DNA from: Paracnuella aquatica | Lineage (GTDB): Bacteria > Bacteroidota > Bacteroidia > Chitinophagales > Chitinophagaceae | Length of the DNA: 64,000 nt | Assembly (NCBI RefSeq): GCF_003332885.2 | Contig: NZ_QOWJ01000004.1 | Location: 248,001 to 312,000, forward strand | Reading direction: 5' to 3' | Shown: one piece after another, positions 43,314 to 51,122 of the stretch | Layout of the letters: the number at the start of each line of letters is the position of its first letter | Numbering within the stretch: the stretch's first letter is position 1 | Made by a program: the position numbers and the translations under genes | The notes under the pieces: generated by a model | Databases searched by the model: none | What the model saw: only the letters and a program-made list of their open reading frames with translations | Told to the model about the DNA's origin: nothing

Positions 43314-44429
43314 ATGAAAGAGATCAACGCCATTATTGAAGCCTATCGGCAAATACAACCTGCCCCCACCGGCGCCGCACTGGCCACCGTTTCCAGGGTT
43401 GAGGGATCGTCGTACCGCAGAACGGGCGCCCGCATGCTGGTGCTGGAAAACGGGCAATATGTGGGCGGCATCAGTGGCGGTTGCCTCGAAGGCGATGCAT
43501 TGCGCAGGGCGCAAAAAGCCATTGCCCTGCGAACGCCATCGGTGGTTACGTACGATACGACGCAGGACGATGACCACCAGGTGGGTGTGGGCCTTGGCTG
43601 CAATGGGGTGATCGATGTTTTGTTTACACCAATCGTTGCGGAGCGACCCAATCCTATTGAACTTTTGGAAAAAGTGGCCGGCACCCGTGTGCCCCGTGTG
43701 CTGCTTACCATAACCGATGGTGGTACACATAAAGAGTTGTTGGGAACGGTGCTGCTGTATGAAGATGATGCTTTAATGCTGCAAACTTTTCCAATACCAG
43801 CCATTGCGCCCTATGTGTTGCAACAAACCAAAGAAAGCCTGGCGCAGATGACCTCGCAAACAGCGTCATTCCAAAATGAGAATCAAACGGTGCAGGTTTT
43901 TATCGAGGTGTTGCGGCCTGCCACTCGGCTCGTTATTTATGGCGGCAATTATGATATTTACCCGCTAGTAAGAATTGCTTCGGAACAGGGCTGGCATACA
44001 ACAGTGGTGATGAACACGGCAAAGGCCGACAAATCGCTGTTTACAACCGCCAGCAAAGTGCTGCACCATAAGGGCAATGAAACGCCCGAAATTGACGATC
44101 ACACCGCAGTGGTGCTGATGGCACACGACCTGGCAACCGACCAGCAAAATTTGCAGCAAGTATTGCAAACTAACGCTGCATACGTTGGGCTGCTTGGGCC
44201 AAAAAAGCGAACGCTGAAAATGGTGAATGCATTGATTGCCGAAGGAATTGCGATTACGGCAAATGACGAACAAAGAATTTACTCACCGGCCGGGTTAGAC
44301 ATTGGCGCTACCACACCCGAAGCAATTGCGCTGTCGATTGTAGCCGAAATTACCAGCCATTTTGCCGGCAGGCCGGGCACGCCGCTCCGCATGAAGCAGG
44401 GAACCATCCATGGCAATGCTGCGCAATAA
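43314..44429 (+). CDS. xdhC: XdhC-family molybdenum cofactor chaperone/sulfurase
   Basis: 371 residues from the ATG at 43314. XdhC binds the completed cofactor, helps its sulfuration and delivers it to xanthine-dehydrogenase-type enzymes. The N-terminal half has VEGSSYRRTGARMLVLENGQ and GGISGGCLEGD with the conserved Cys; the C-terminal half is a Rossmann-like XdhC_C domain (LVIYGGNYDIYPLVRIA, where the usual GAGxD reads GGNYD). It converges with the Moco genes 14 bases away, and the aldehyde oxidoreductase subunits that need it are 8 kb upstream on the other strand. TTTCTTTG (43284-43291) may be its -7 element. Confidence 0.92.
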   Translation: MKEINAIIEAYRQIQPAPTGAALATVSRVEGSSYRRTGARMLVLENGQYVGGISGGCLEGDALRRAQKAIALRTPSVVTYDTTQDDDHQVGVGLGCNGVIDVLFTPIVAERPNPIELLEKVAGTRVPRVLLTITDGGTHKELLGTVLLYEDDALMLQTFPIPAIAPYVLQQTKESLAQMTSQTASFQNENQTVQVFIEVLRPATRLVIYGGNYDIYPLVRIASEQGWHTTVVMNTAKADKSLFTTASKVLHHKGNETPEIDDHTAVVLMAHDLATDQQNLQQVLQTNAAYVGLLGPKKRTLKMVNALIAEGIAITANDEQRIYSPAGLDIGATTPEAIALSIVAEITSHFAGRPGTPLRMKQGTIHGNAAQ

Positions 44430-44443
44430 ATCGTATATTTTTT

Positions 44444-45355
44444 TTAAGAATGCCGCATGCCCTGCCGCACTTTAAATACATGGAACAGTTGCGGGAACAG
44501 CGCATCCATCGCATCCCGCACACCACCTTCCGAACCGGGCAGCGTGATCAGCAACGAGTTTTTGGCAAAGCCGGCCACTCCCCGCGACAGCATGGCGAAA
44601 GGCATCCGCTGCTGGCCGTAATGGCGCACCGTTTCCATGATGCCTGGAACGGGTGTATCCAGCAACGGCTCGATAGCATCAGGCGTTACATCACGCGGAG
44701 AAAGACCGGTGCCACCGGTAAAGATCACAAGGTCAATTCCATTTTCGATGAAAGCATTTGCCTGCGCCTGTATTGCAGCAACTTCATCGGGTATAACGGT
44801 AATGGATACCCGCTCCACACCAAGTCCCTCTAACCTATGCACCAGGAACTGGCCAGCAGTGTCCTTATTTTCACCCCGCGTAATAGTATCGGAGCAAACC
44901 ACAACAGCAGCAGACAAACCCGCTCCGCTCAACGATTTTTTGTCCGATTTACCGCCTTCTTTTTTTACCAACCTTATGCTGCTGATCTCCACTTCTTTGT
45001 CGATGGGTTTAAGCATGTCGTACATAGTAAGTGCAGCAATAGCAGCGCCATGCATGGCTTCCACTTCCACACCGGTGCGGTAAATGGCATGCACTTCCAC
45101 TTCAATCACTACCGTCGTTCCTTCCACGCGGTGGGTGATGGCGGTGTACTCTACGGGCAGCGGGTGACAATCGGGAATAACATCACTTGTTTTTTTCACC
45201 GCCAATAATCCGGCAGCCCTGCTGAACTCAAACACATCACCTTTAGGCACGCTGCGGCTTTGAATAGCATCGATTGTTTCTTGCTTGCTTACCTGCAGCG
45301 TGGCGCTGGCAATGGCCTTGCGCAGTGTAGTGTTTTTGTGTGTAATATCAACCAT
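44444..45355 (-). CDS. moaCB: MoaC-MoaB fusion, molybdenum cofactor biosynthesis
   Basis: 303 residues combining two enzymes. Residues 1 to about 150 are MoaC, which closes cyclic pyranopterin monophosphate after MoaA: VKKTSDVIPDCHPLP and VEVEAMHGAAIAALTMYDM carry the active-site residues. Residues from about 148 are MoaB/MogA-like, adenylating molybdopterin: VVVCSDTITRGENKDTAG and FTGGTGLSPRDVTPDAI. This gives first and later pathway steps in one polypeptide. It is the last gene of the minus-strand Moco run, one base after moaE. Confidence 0.95.
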   Translation of the reverse strand: MVDITHKNTTLRKAIASATLQVSKQETIDAIQSRSVPKGDVFEFSRAAGLLAVKKTSDVIPDCHPLPVEYTAITHRVEGTTVVIEVEVHAIYRTGVEVEAMHGAAIAALTMYDMLKPIDKEVEISSIRLVKKEGGKSDKKSLSGAGLSAAVVVCSDTITRGENKDTAGQFLVHRLEGLGVERVSITVIPDEVAAIQAQANAFIENGIDLVIFTGGTGLSPRDVTPDAIEPLLDTPVPGIMETVRHYGQQRMPFAMLSRGVAGFAKNSLLITLPGSEGGVRDAMDALFPQLFHVFKVRQGMRHS

Positions 45356-45356
45356 C

Positions 45357-45800
45357 TTATTGATTCACTTTCCATTGGTGAGTGGCATCGCCAAATTGTT
45401 CTTTACCCCAAACCGGCAGCTCGGCTTTGATGCGCTCCACCACTTCGGTGCAGGCTTCAATGGCAGCTTTTCGGTGCTTTGATGAAGTAAATACAAACAA
45501 ACAAATTTCGCCGACAGCAACTACACCCAGGCTATGGTACACATGCATGCAGGTAAGGTTGTATTTAGCAAAAATATCTTCGCGAATGGCACCCATTTGT
45601 TCCAGCGCCATTGGTTCGTACGAAGTGTATTCAATTGCTGTTACGGTTTTTTCATCCAACACATCGGCACGTACCTGCCCCAGGAAAATAGAGTGGCCGC
45701 CAATGCCTTTTTGCGTGCTGTGTTTTTGGATGCTTTCGGCAATAAAGCTTGCCGGGATGGCGCCCTGAACAAATATGTTTTTAAGCTTGTGTTCTTTCAT
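45357..45800 (-). CDS. moaE: Molybdopterin synthase catalytic subunit
   Basis: 147 residues. MoaE transfers two sulfurs from MoaD thiocarboxylate to the pyranopterin. GGHSIFLGQVRAD is the N-terminal motif, YTSYEPMALEQM the dimer helix, and SSKHRKAAIEACTEVVERIK with VWGKEQF contains the two catalytic Lys. Its start overlaps the end of the moeB-rhodanese gene by 20 bases. Confidence 0.95.
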   Translation of the reverse strand: MKEHKLKNIFVQGAIPASFIAESIQKHSTQKGIGGHSIFLGQVRADVLDEKTVTAIEYTSYEPMALEQMGAIREDIFAKYNLTCMHVYHSLGVVAVGEICLFVFTSSKHRKAAIEACTEVVERIKAELPVWGKEQFGDATHQWKVNQ

Positions 45801-46908
45801 GTTGTTTTGTTTGTGCCGCTTCTTTCCAACTCAGTATACCGCCGCGCAGGCTGTAGATTTTTTTTAAGGGAAATGCATGGGCCAACTGCTTTGCAGCCTG
45901 CTGGCTGCGCTTGCCACCCTGGCAAAATACAACGATGCTTTGGTGATTGATGTTTCCAAATAGATCGGGCACTGTAGCAAGCGGCACTTGCCGGTGTGCA
46001 AATTCAGTTACCGGCGGAAGCTCGTCTAATTCCCGAACATCGATCACCAGTGTGTCGGCTTGTTGCAACAACTGGTTAAATTGCGCTACGTCTATTTCTT
46101 CAAATCCACTTATACCGCATTGCACCGCATAACCCGTTGCCTCAAATGCTGCACGGCTTGTTGGTTGTAATGGATTGGGAAGCGGTGCCGGCTGCACTTC
46201 AAAGTCGTACCAACTATCCTGTAATAGGTTATACGTTTGCACCCTATTGATCAATGGCCGGCCAATGCCGGCAATGAGCTTGATGGCTTGCACTGCCTGC
46301 AAACTGCCAATGATGGCGGGCAACACTCCCAGTACGCCGGCTTCGGCACAATTGGCAACTTCGCCATCTTGCGGCGGGGTTGGAAACAGGTCGCGGTAAT
46401 TGACTGCAGCAGTATTTTTTGTTGGCACATTAAACACAGCTACCTGCCCTTCAAACCGAGATACTGCTCCGTACACCAAGGGCTTTTGCAACAACACACA
46501 TGCATCATTTACGAGGTAACGTGTGGGGAAGTTATCAGAAGTGTCTACAACAATGTCGTAAGGGGCTATCAAGTTCCATGCATTGACAGTAGTAAGCCGT
46601 TCGGCATGCACAATGACTTGAACATCATCATTCATAGCCCGCAGCCGTAGTGCTGCCTGTGCGGCTTTTGGTTTGCCAATATCCTCCATGGTGTACAGCA
46701 CCTGGCGGTGCAGGTTAGACAGCGCCACCACATCATCATCTACAATACCCAAAGTACCTACACCGGCAGCAGTAAGGTATTGCAACACGGGGCACCCCAG
46801 GCCGCCGGCACCAATCACCAGCACCTTTGCGGACAGCAGTTTTTGCTGGCCCTCAGCGCCCAGTTCTTTTAAGATTATTTGCCGGTGATACCGCTCCATT
46901 GTGCCCAT
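45781..46908 (-). CDS. moeB: MoeB-type adenylyltransferase fused to rhodanese
   Basis: 375 residues. The N-terminal 250 residues are an E1-like enzyme that activates the MoaD C-terminus: VLVIGAGGLGCPVLQYL (nucleotide site), DVVVDTSDNFPTRYLVN-like loop and NCAEAGVLGVLPA. The C-terminal rhodanese (about 275-365) has FCQGGKRSQQAA with its persulfide Cys, as in eukaryotic MOCS3. The MoeB zinc ligands are missing: the usual CYRC reads NYRD and the second CxxC is absent. A perfect GGAGG stands 7 bases before the ATG at 46908 and fixes the start; it is encoded by the C-terminal Gly-Gly codons of moaD. Confidence 0.94.
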   Translation of the reverse strand: MGTMERYHRQIILKELGAEGQQKLLSAKVLVIGAGGLGCPVLQYLTAAGVGTLGIVDDDVVALSNLHRQVLYTMEDIGKPKAAQAALRLRAMNDDVQVIVHAERLTTVNAWNLIAPYDIVVDTSDNFPTRYLVNDACVLLQKPLVYGAVSRFEGQVAVFNVPTKNTAAVNYRDLFPTPPQDGEVANCAEAGVLGVLPAIIGSLQAVQAIKLIAGIGRPLINRVQTYNLLQDSWYDFEVQPAPLPNPLQPTSRAAFEATGYAVQCGISGFEEIDVAQFNQLLQQADTLVIDVRELDELPPVTEFAHRQVPLATVPDLFGNINHQSIVVFCQGGKRSQQAAKQLAHAFPLKKIYSLRGGILSWKEAAQTKQHERTQA

Positions 46909-46920
46909 AAATTATCCTCC
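46909..46920 (-). promoter_or_regulatory. Ribosome binding site of moeB made from the moaD Gly-Gly codons
   Basis: On the minus strand moaD ends TCA GGA GGA TAA and moeB begins ATG seven bases after GGAGG. The functionally essential Gly-Gly tail of MoaD therefore doubles as a strong Shine-Dalgarno sequence, unusual in a genome where such sites are rare. Confidence 0.7.
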
Positions 46921-47142
46921 TGAAAATGGCGGCAATAAGGCCACAGTTGCACCGCCACTGAGCGGGGTATTTTCTGTTACAATAATTTTATTGACCGCAA
47001 TGCGATAGGTAGTTGTTGCCAGTGCAGGCATGCGCCGTTGCAGTTCCAGTTGCAGCGATGCGGTATCAGCCACACCATCTAACTCCAGGTTGCTGGCACC
47101 GGCCAGTTCCGCTAATTGTCCAAAAAGCAACACTTGGATCAT
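46912..47142 (-). CDS. moaD: Molybdopterin synthase sulfur carrier subunit
   Basis: 76 residues, ubiquitin fold. Starts MIQVLLFGQLAELAG and ends VALLPPFSGG, with the terminal Gly-Gly that is adenylated by MoeB and converted to a thiocarboxylate. It sits directly upstream of moeB and downstream of a TSUP transporter gene. Confidence 0.95.
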   Translation of the reverse strand: MIQVLLFGQLAELAGASNLELDGVADTASLQLELQRRMPALATTTYRIAVNKIIVTENTPLSGGATVALLPPFSGG

Positions 47143-47178
47143 GGTATCTTTTTTTGCAGCAGGTAGTTTAAAAAAATA

Positions 47179-47916
47179 CTACGCTCCTGTAAATAATAAT
47201 TTATACGATGCGAGCAGCAGCACCAGGGCCAGTATGCGTTTCAGGCTTTGCTGCGGCAAGCGCATAGACCCATAATAAGCCCCACCCAATCCGCCCGCAA
47301 ACGCCACCGCCACATACAGGTACATGTCGGTGCTGAACTGCACGCCTTTCACCAACTGCCCACCGAGGCCAGCCAGTGAGTTGACAAAAATAAACAGGGC
47401 GCTGACGGAGGCCGTTTGTTTTTGCCCGGCCCAGCCCAGCAACAAGATGACCGGCGATAGCAGAATGCCGCCGCCAATACCAATAAGCCCCGACAAAAAT
47501 CCGATAATGCTGCCGATAAACAATGCCAGCCCGATGTTGGGCGCTTTGCTCTCCCCTTCTTCGCCGTTTCTAAACGCCAGAAACCGAACAATGGGCACCA
47601 GCAAGAGCAGCCCCAAAATATGTTTGTACACCTGCCCATCCACAACGATCAAACCGCCGATGAATGAAAAAGGAATGGAGGCCAATGCAAAGGGCAAAAA
47701 GAGTTTGGTATTGAAATGCCCGCCGCGATAAAACTGCACAAATGCAACCACCGAAACAAACAGGTTGAGCAACAAAGCCGTTGGTTTCATCACCTCTGGC
47801 GCCACGCTGAAAATGGCCATCAGCGCCAGGTAGCCGCTGGCGCCACCATGCCCTACCGAGGCATACAAAAATGCCACGCACAACAGGAGCACCAAAAACA
47901 GGATCGTTAATTCCAT
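47179..47916 (-). CDS. TSUP-family transporter inside the Moco operon
   Basis: 245 residues with about eight membrane helices. ASVGHGGASGYLALMAIFSV is the TauE/SafE family repeat entry, and GIGGGILLSPVILLLGWAGQ the second repeat. Family members move sulfite, sulfoacetate or other sulfur oxyanions. It lies between moeA (9 bases) and moaD (36 bases) on the same strand, so it belongs to the Moco unit. Export of a sulfur by-product or uptake of an oxyanion are both conceivable; no molybdate ABC transporter is present in the window. Confidence 0.88.
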   Translation of the reverse strand: MELTILFLVLLLCVAFLYASVGHGGASGYLALMAIFSVAPEVMKPTALLLNLFVSVVAFVQFYRGGHFNTKLFLPFALASIPFSFIGGLIVVDGQVYKHILGLLLLVPIVRFLAFRNGEEGESKAPNIGLALFIGSIIGFLSGLIGIGGGILLSPVILLLGWAGQKQTASVSALFIFVNSLAGLGGQLVKGVQFSTDMYLYVAVAFAGGLGGAYYGSMRLPQQSLKRILALVLLLASYKLLFTGA

Positions 47917-47925
47917 AACGGCTAT

Positions 47926-49119
47926 CTAAACAGGCAATAAATGAATGGTAATTAAATCGCCTTCTGCACAGGTTTCTATGTTTTCATCCACCTGTATCAG
48001 GCAATTGGCTTGTGCGAATGACCGCATTTTATACGATTCCTGCGCATCCAGCGGAACAGCAGTTTGCCCATCCCAGGCCCCTTTCAAAAAATGCGTGATG
48101 CCTACCGCTTTTTTATAGGGTTTACTAAGAGGTACCTGCAGTTTTTTTAGCGTAAGATCGCGGCCGGTTAAGTGGGCCAGAGCAGGCAACACATACAAGT
48201 AAAAACAAGTGAGCACCGATGAAGGATTGCCGGGCAAACCAAACACGAGTTTTTTGCCCTGCATGCCCATGAACAGCGGCTTGCCGGGTCGTTGTTTTAT
48301 TTTATGAAAAAGTGGCGTCACCCCATTTTGCGTGGCGGCACCAATCACAAAATCATAGTCGCCAACACTCACACCGCCGGTGAGCAGCACCACATCGGAT
48401 TCATTCAATGCAGCCCCTAAAACATTTGCCAGTGCAGCGGGATCATCGTGCACCTGACGCACTGTAACATTCGGGATGTGCAAGATGCTCAAAGCTGTTG
48501 TTAATGCAAATGAATTGGACTCGTACACCTGGCCATAGGCCAATGGCGCACCGGGCTGCTGCAACTCGTTGCCCGTAACAATGATGGTGATGGTTGGGTT
48601 GGGCACCACCGGCACCTGTGTGATGCCTAGGCCCGCAAGGAAACCAACAGCCGCAGCAGACAAAGGGCTTCCTTTTGGTAGCGCCAATTCTCCTCTTTCC
48701 ATTTCCGAACCTGCCGGCCGCACATTAGCACCCGGTTGCAGTTGTGCATCGAGTATGTGCAGCCTGTTTCCTTCCACTTTCACTTTTTCCTGCATCACCA
48801 CGGTATCGGCGCCATGCGGCACCGGTGCGCCGGTAAAAATGCGGGCGGAGTTTTGCGGCTGCAATTGTATTTGCTTGTGGCTGCCTGCAGGCACCACGCC
48901 ATCAATATTCAGCGTGTTGTGCGCCTGCCACCCGGCAAAAGAAAAAGCGTATCCATCCATTGATGATTGCGGAAAAGCAGGAATGCGCAACGGTGCCATA
49001 ACATCTTCTGCCAGCACCAGCCGGGCCGCATCAGCCAGCGGCAGCACTACGGCTTCCAACGGTTGAACATGGGCGGCAATAATAGCTCCGGCTTCTTCCG
49101 TGCCGATCATGGTGCGCAT
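47926..49119 (-). CDS. moeA: Molybdopterin molybdenumtransferase
   Basis: 397 residues from the ATG at 49119 (49110 is an alternative that gives MIGTEEAG, close to the usual MISVEEA). MoeA inserts molybdate into adenylated molybdopterin. IPAFPQSSMDGYAF, IFTGAPVPHGADTVVMQE, VLLTGGVSVGDYDFV and VFGLPGNPSSVLTCF are the four conserved stretches covering the active site. The in-frame TTG at 49149 is not needed. First gene of the distal Moco group; a 271-base gap separates it from moaA. Confidence 0.94.
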   Translation of the reverse strand: MRTMIGTEEAGAIIAAHVQPLEAVVLPLADAARLVLAEDVMAPLRIPAFPQSSMDGYAFSFAGWQAHNTLNIDGVVPAGSHKQIQLQPQNSARIFTGAPVPHGADTVVMQEKVKVEGNRLHILDAQLQPGANVRPAGSEMERGELALPKGSPLSAAAVGFLAGLGITQVPVVPNPTITIIVTGNELQQPGAPLAYGQVYESNSFALTTALSILHIPNVTVRQVHDDPAALANVLGAALNESDVVLLTGGVSVGDYDFVIGAATQNGVTPLFHKIKQRPGKPLFMGMQGKKLVFGLPGNPSSVLTCFYLYVLPALAHLTGRDLTLKKLQVPLSKPYKKAVGITHFLKGAWDGQTAVPLDAQESYKMRSFAQANCLIQVDENIETCAEGDLITIHLLPV

Positions 49120-49192
49120 TTTCAAATAATGATTTGAGGTGGTCAACAAACTGGTGAAGGGATGAATTTAAGTGATTTGGTGGATTTAGGGT

Positions 49193-49233
49193 TTTGAACC
49201 ACGGAGGCACATCGACAGGGAGTGACACGGAGG
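49193..49233. repeat. Degenerate single copy of the ACGAAG repeat arm
   Basis: TTTTGAACCACGGAGGCACA and onward is clearly related to the arms of the 26458-26672 element, with ACGGAG in place of ACGAAG. No inverted partner is visible. It lies in the 271-base gap between moaA and moeA, which holds nothing else that I recognise. Confidence 0.45.
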
Positions 49234-49390
49234 AAATGTTATGTATTGGGTTGGATAAATTGGTGGCAGCAAAACGTCATTCAGAACATGAATGGAGCTA
49301 GCGTTTGAACCTTCATTGAAAGGCGCTTTTTAAAACAAAACCACCTTTACCCAATGCTGAATTGTGCTGCAAAACAACAAGCGAAAATCG

Positions 49391-50371
49391 TTAACCACCA
49401 ATCGTGATCATGCTACGGTTTTGCACTGTATCTGCCTGCAGGTTTTGAAAATCGGCGGGCAGTTGGCCACCCAGCTGGCGGGCCTTTGCCGCAATGCTTT
49501 GATGAATGAGCGGCAACACATCGGCGCCGTGGCGCAGCGGGGTGAGCAGGTCGGTTTCGGCTTGTGAAAACAGGCAGTTTTTGAGCTTGCCGTCGGCCGT
49601 CAGGCGCATCCGGTTGCAGTCGCCGCAAAAATGGGCGCTCATGGTGCTGATCACCGAAAAAGTACCGGCATGGCCCGGCACCATAAAGCCTTTTGCGGTA
49701 TCATGCGCTACGCCTTTCAGCGGAATAAAATCAAATTGTTCGCCAATGGTGTGCAGCATTTGTTGCAGCGTTACCACTTTGTTGCTCGTCCACCGGTTGC
49801 CACTAAATGGCATAAACTCGATGAACCGCACATGCACCGGCACATCGCGGGTCCATTGCACAAAATCGGCCAACTCGCCATCATTGAGGCCCTTCATCAC
49901 CACCACGTTCACTTTTACATGAAAGTCTTTTTGCAACAGCATTTGAATATTGTCCATCACCTGCTGAAAGCCATCACGCCGGGTGATCATGGCAAAACGG
50001 TCGGACTGCAAGGTATCGAGGCTGATGTTGAGCGACCGCACGCCGGCATCTTCCAACACATCGATAAATTGATGCAGCCTCGTACCGTTGGTGGTCATCG
50101 TGAGCTGCACGGGCAACCGCGAAAGCGACAGGATGATATCAGCTGCATCTTTGCGTACCAGCGGTTCACCGCCCGTGAGCCGGATCTTATTTACGCCCTG
50201 CGAAACAAATATTTTGGCCAGCGTTTCAATCTCGCCTTTTTGCATCAGCCGCGATGCCGGGGTAAAATCATACTCCTCTTCGGGCATGCAGTAAAAGCAC
50301 CGCAGGTTGCAGTTATCCGTCAGCGAAATGCGCAGATAATTGTGGATGCGGTTATGGTTATCACGGATCAT
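49391..50371 (-). CDS. moaA: GTP 3,8-cyclase
   Basis: 326 residues, radical SAM enzyme of the first Moco step. The N-terminal cluster motif is CNLRCFYC (Cys21, Cys25, Cys28); the C-terminal second 4Fe-4S cluster is CGDCNRMRLTADGKLKNC. The chain ends in MITIGG with the Gly-Gly tail needed for catalysis in MoaA. RLTGGEPLVR is the SAM-binding GGE motif. The start overlaps the end of the NTP-transferase gene by four bases (ATGA), so both are translationally coupled. Confidence 0.96.
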   Translation of the reverse strand: MIRDNHNRIHNYLRISLTDNCNLRCFYCMPEEEYDFTPASRLMQKGEIETLAKIFVSQGVNKIRLTGGEPLVRKDAADIILSLSRLPVQLTMTTNGTRLHQFIDVLEDAGVRSLNISLDTLQSDRFAMITRRDGFQQVMDNIQMLLQKDFHVKVNVVVMKGLNDGELADFVQWTRDVPVHVRFIEFMPFSGNRWTSNKVVTLQQMLHTIGEQFDFIPLKGVAHDTAKGFMVPGHAGTFSVISTMSAHFCGDCNRMRLTADGKLKNCLFSQAETDLLTPLRHGADVLPLIHQSIAAKARQLGGQLPADFQNLQADTVQNRSMITIGG

Positions 50372-50991
50372 GTTGTACGCTGGTGTTTGAGCAGGTTTTG
50401 GTAATCGGCATCGGTATCTACATCCACTGCACCTTCGGGGAATGAAATGGCTTCCACGCTGTTGGCATGTGCCTTTAAAATGCTGCGGGCACCCACATCA
50501 CCAGTTAGCTGTAAAAGTTCGATGAACATAGTTTGATGGAAAAGTGTAGGCGGACCAAATGTATCGGCGTAGCTGCACGTGATGATGGGCTTGCCGGTGC
50601 GCTGGTGGGCTTCGTGCAATTCCAGCAACAAGTTTGCGGAAACTAACGGCTGGTCGCACACCATCAGGATAACGGCTTGCACATGGGGATAGGCCGTTTG
50701 CACATGCCCAATTCCTGCACGAATGGAAGCCGCCATGCCTTCGCTCCACTCACTATTTTTTACCACATCAACACCATTGCTATCAATTCCCGCCTGCACT
50801 TCATCGGCATGGGCACCAAGCACTAACACCACAGGGCCAAGGGATGCTTCTTTTGCCACCCGCACACTGTGCTGCAGCAACAGTTCGCCTTCCAGCGAAA
50901 GCAGTTGCTTTAGCCGGCCCAGCCTTGCCGAGCGGCCTGCAGCCGCAATCAGCAACGCCGTGCATTCACTGCTGTTTGCTCCCCTATTCAT
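50368..50991 (-). CDS. MobA/MocA-like nucleotidyltransferase
   Basis: 207 residues. LLIAAAGRSARLGRLKQLL is the nucleotide-binding loop (LAAGxSxRxGxxKxLL), and VILMVCDQPLVSANLL the metal-binding DQP region. MobA makes the guanine and MocA the cytosine dinucleotide form of the cofactor. Because it sits between moaA and genes for a xanthine-dehydrogenase-family enzyme, which uses the cytosine form in bacteria such as E. coli PaoABC, MocA is the more likely identity. It is 131 bases downstream of the Mo subunit gene. Confidence 0.88.
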   Translation of the reverse strand: MNRGANSSECTALLIAAAGRSARLGRLKQLLSLEGELLLQHSVRVAKEASLGPVVLVLGAHADEVQAGIDSNGVDVVKNSEWSEGMAASIRAGIGHVQTAYPHVQAVILMVCDQPLVSANLLLELHEAHQRTGKPIITCSYADTFGPPTLFHQTMFIELLQLTGDVGARSILKAHANSVEAISFPEGAVDVDTDADYQNLLKHQRTT

Positions 50992-51122
50992 GGTGTGTTT
51001 TGTTCGTGCATTTTAAAAATCGGTCGGCTATTTGGTAATGCTTATGCAGAAGCATTAACGCTGTGCACCCAGTGCTTTTATGCACATTAGCATCAAATAA
51101 CAATGCAATATACTTTGTAAAT

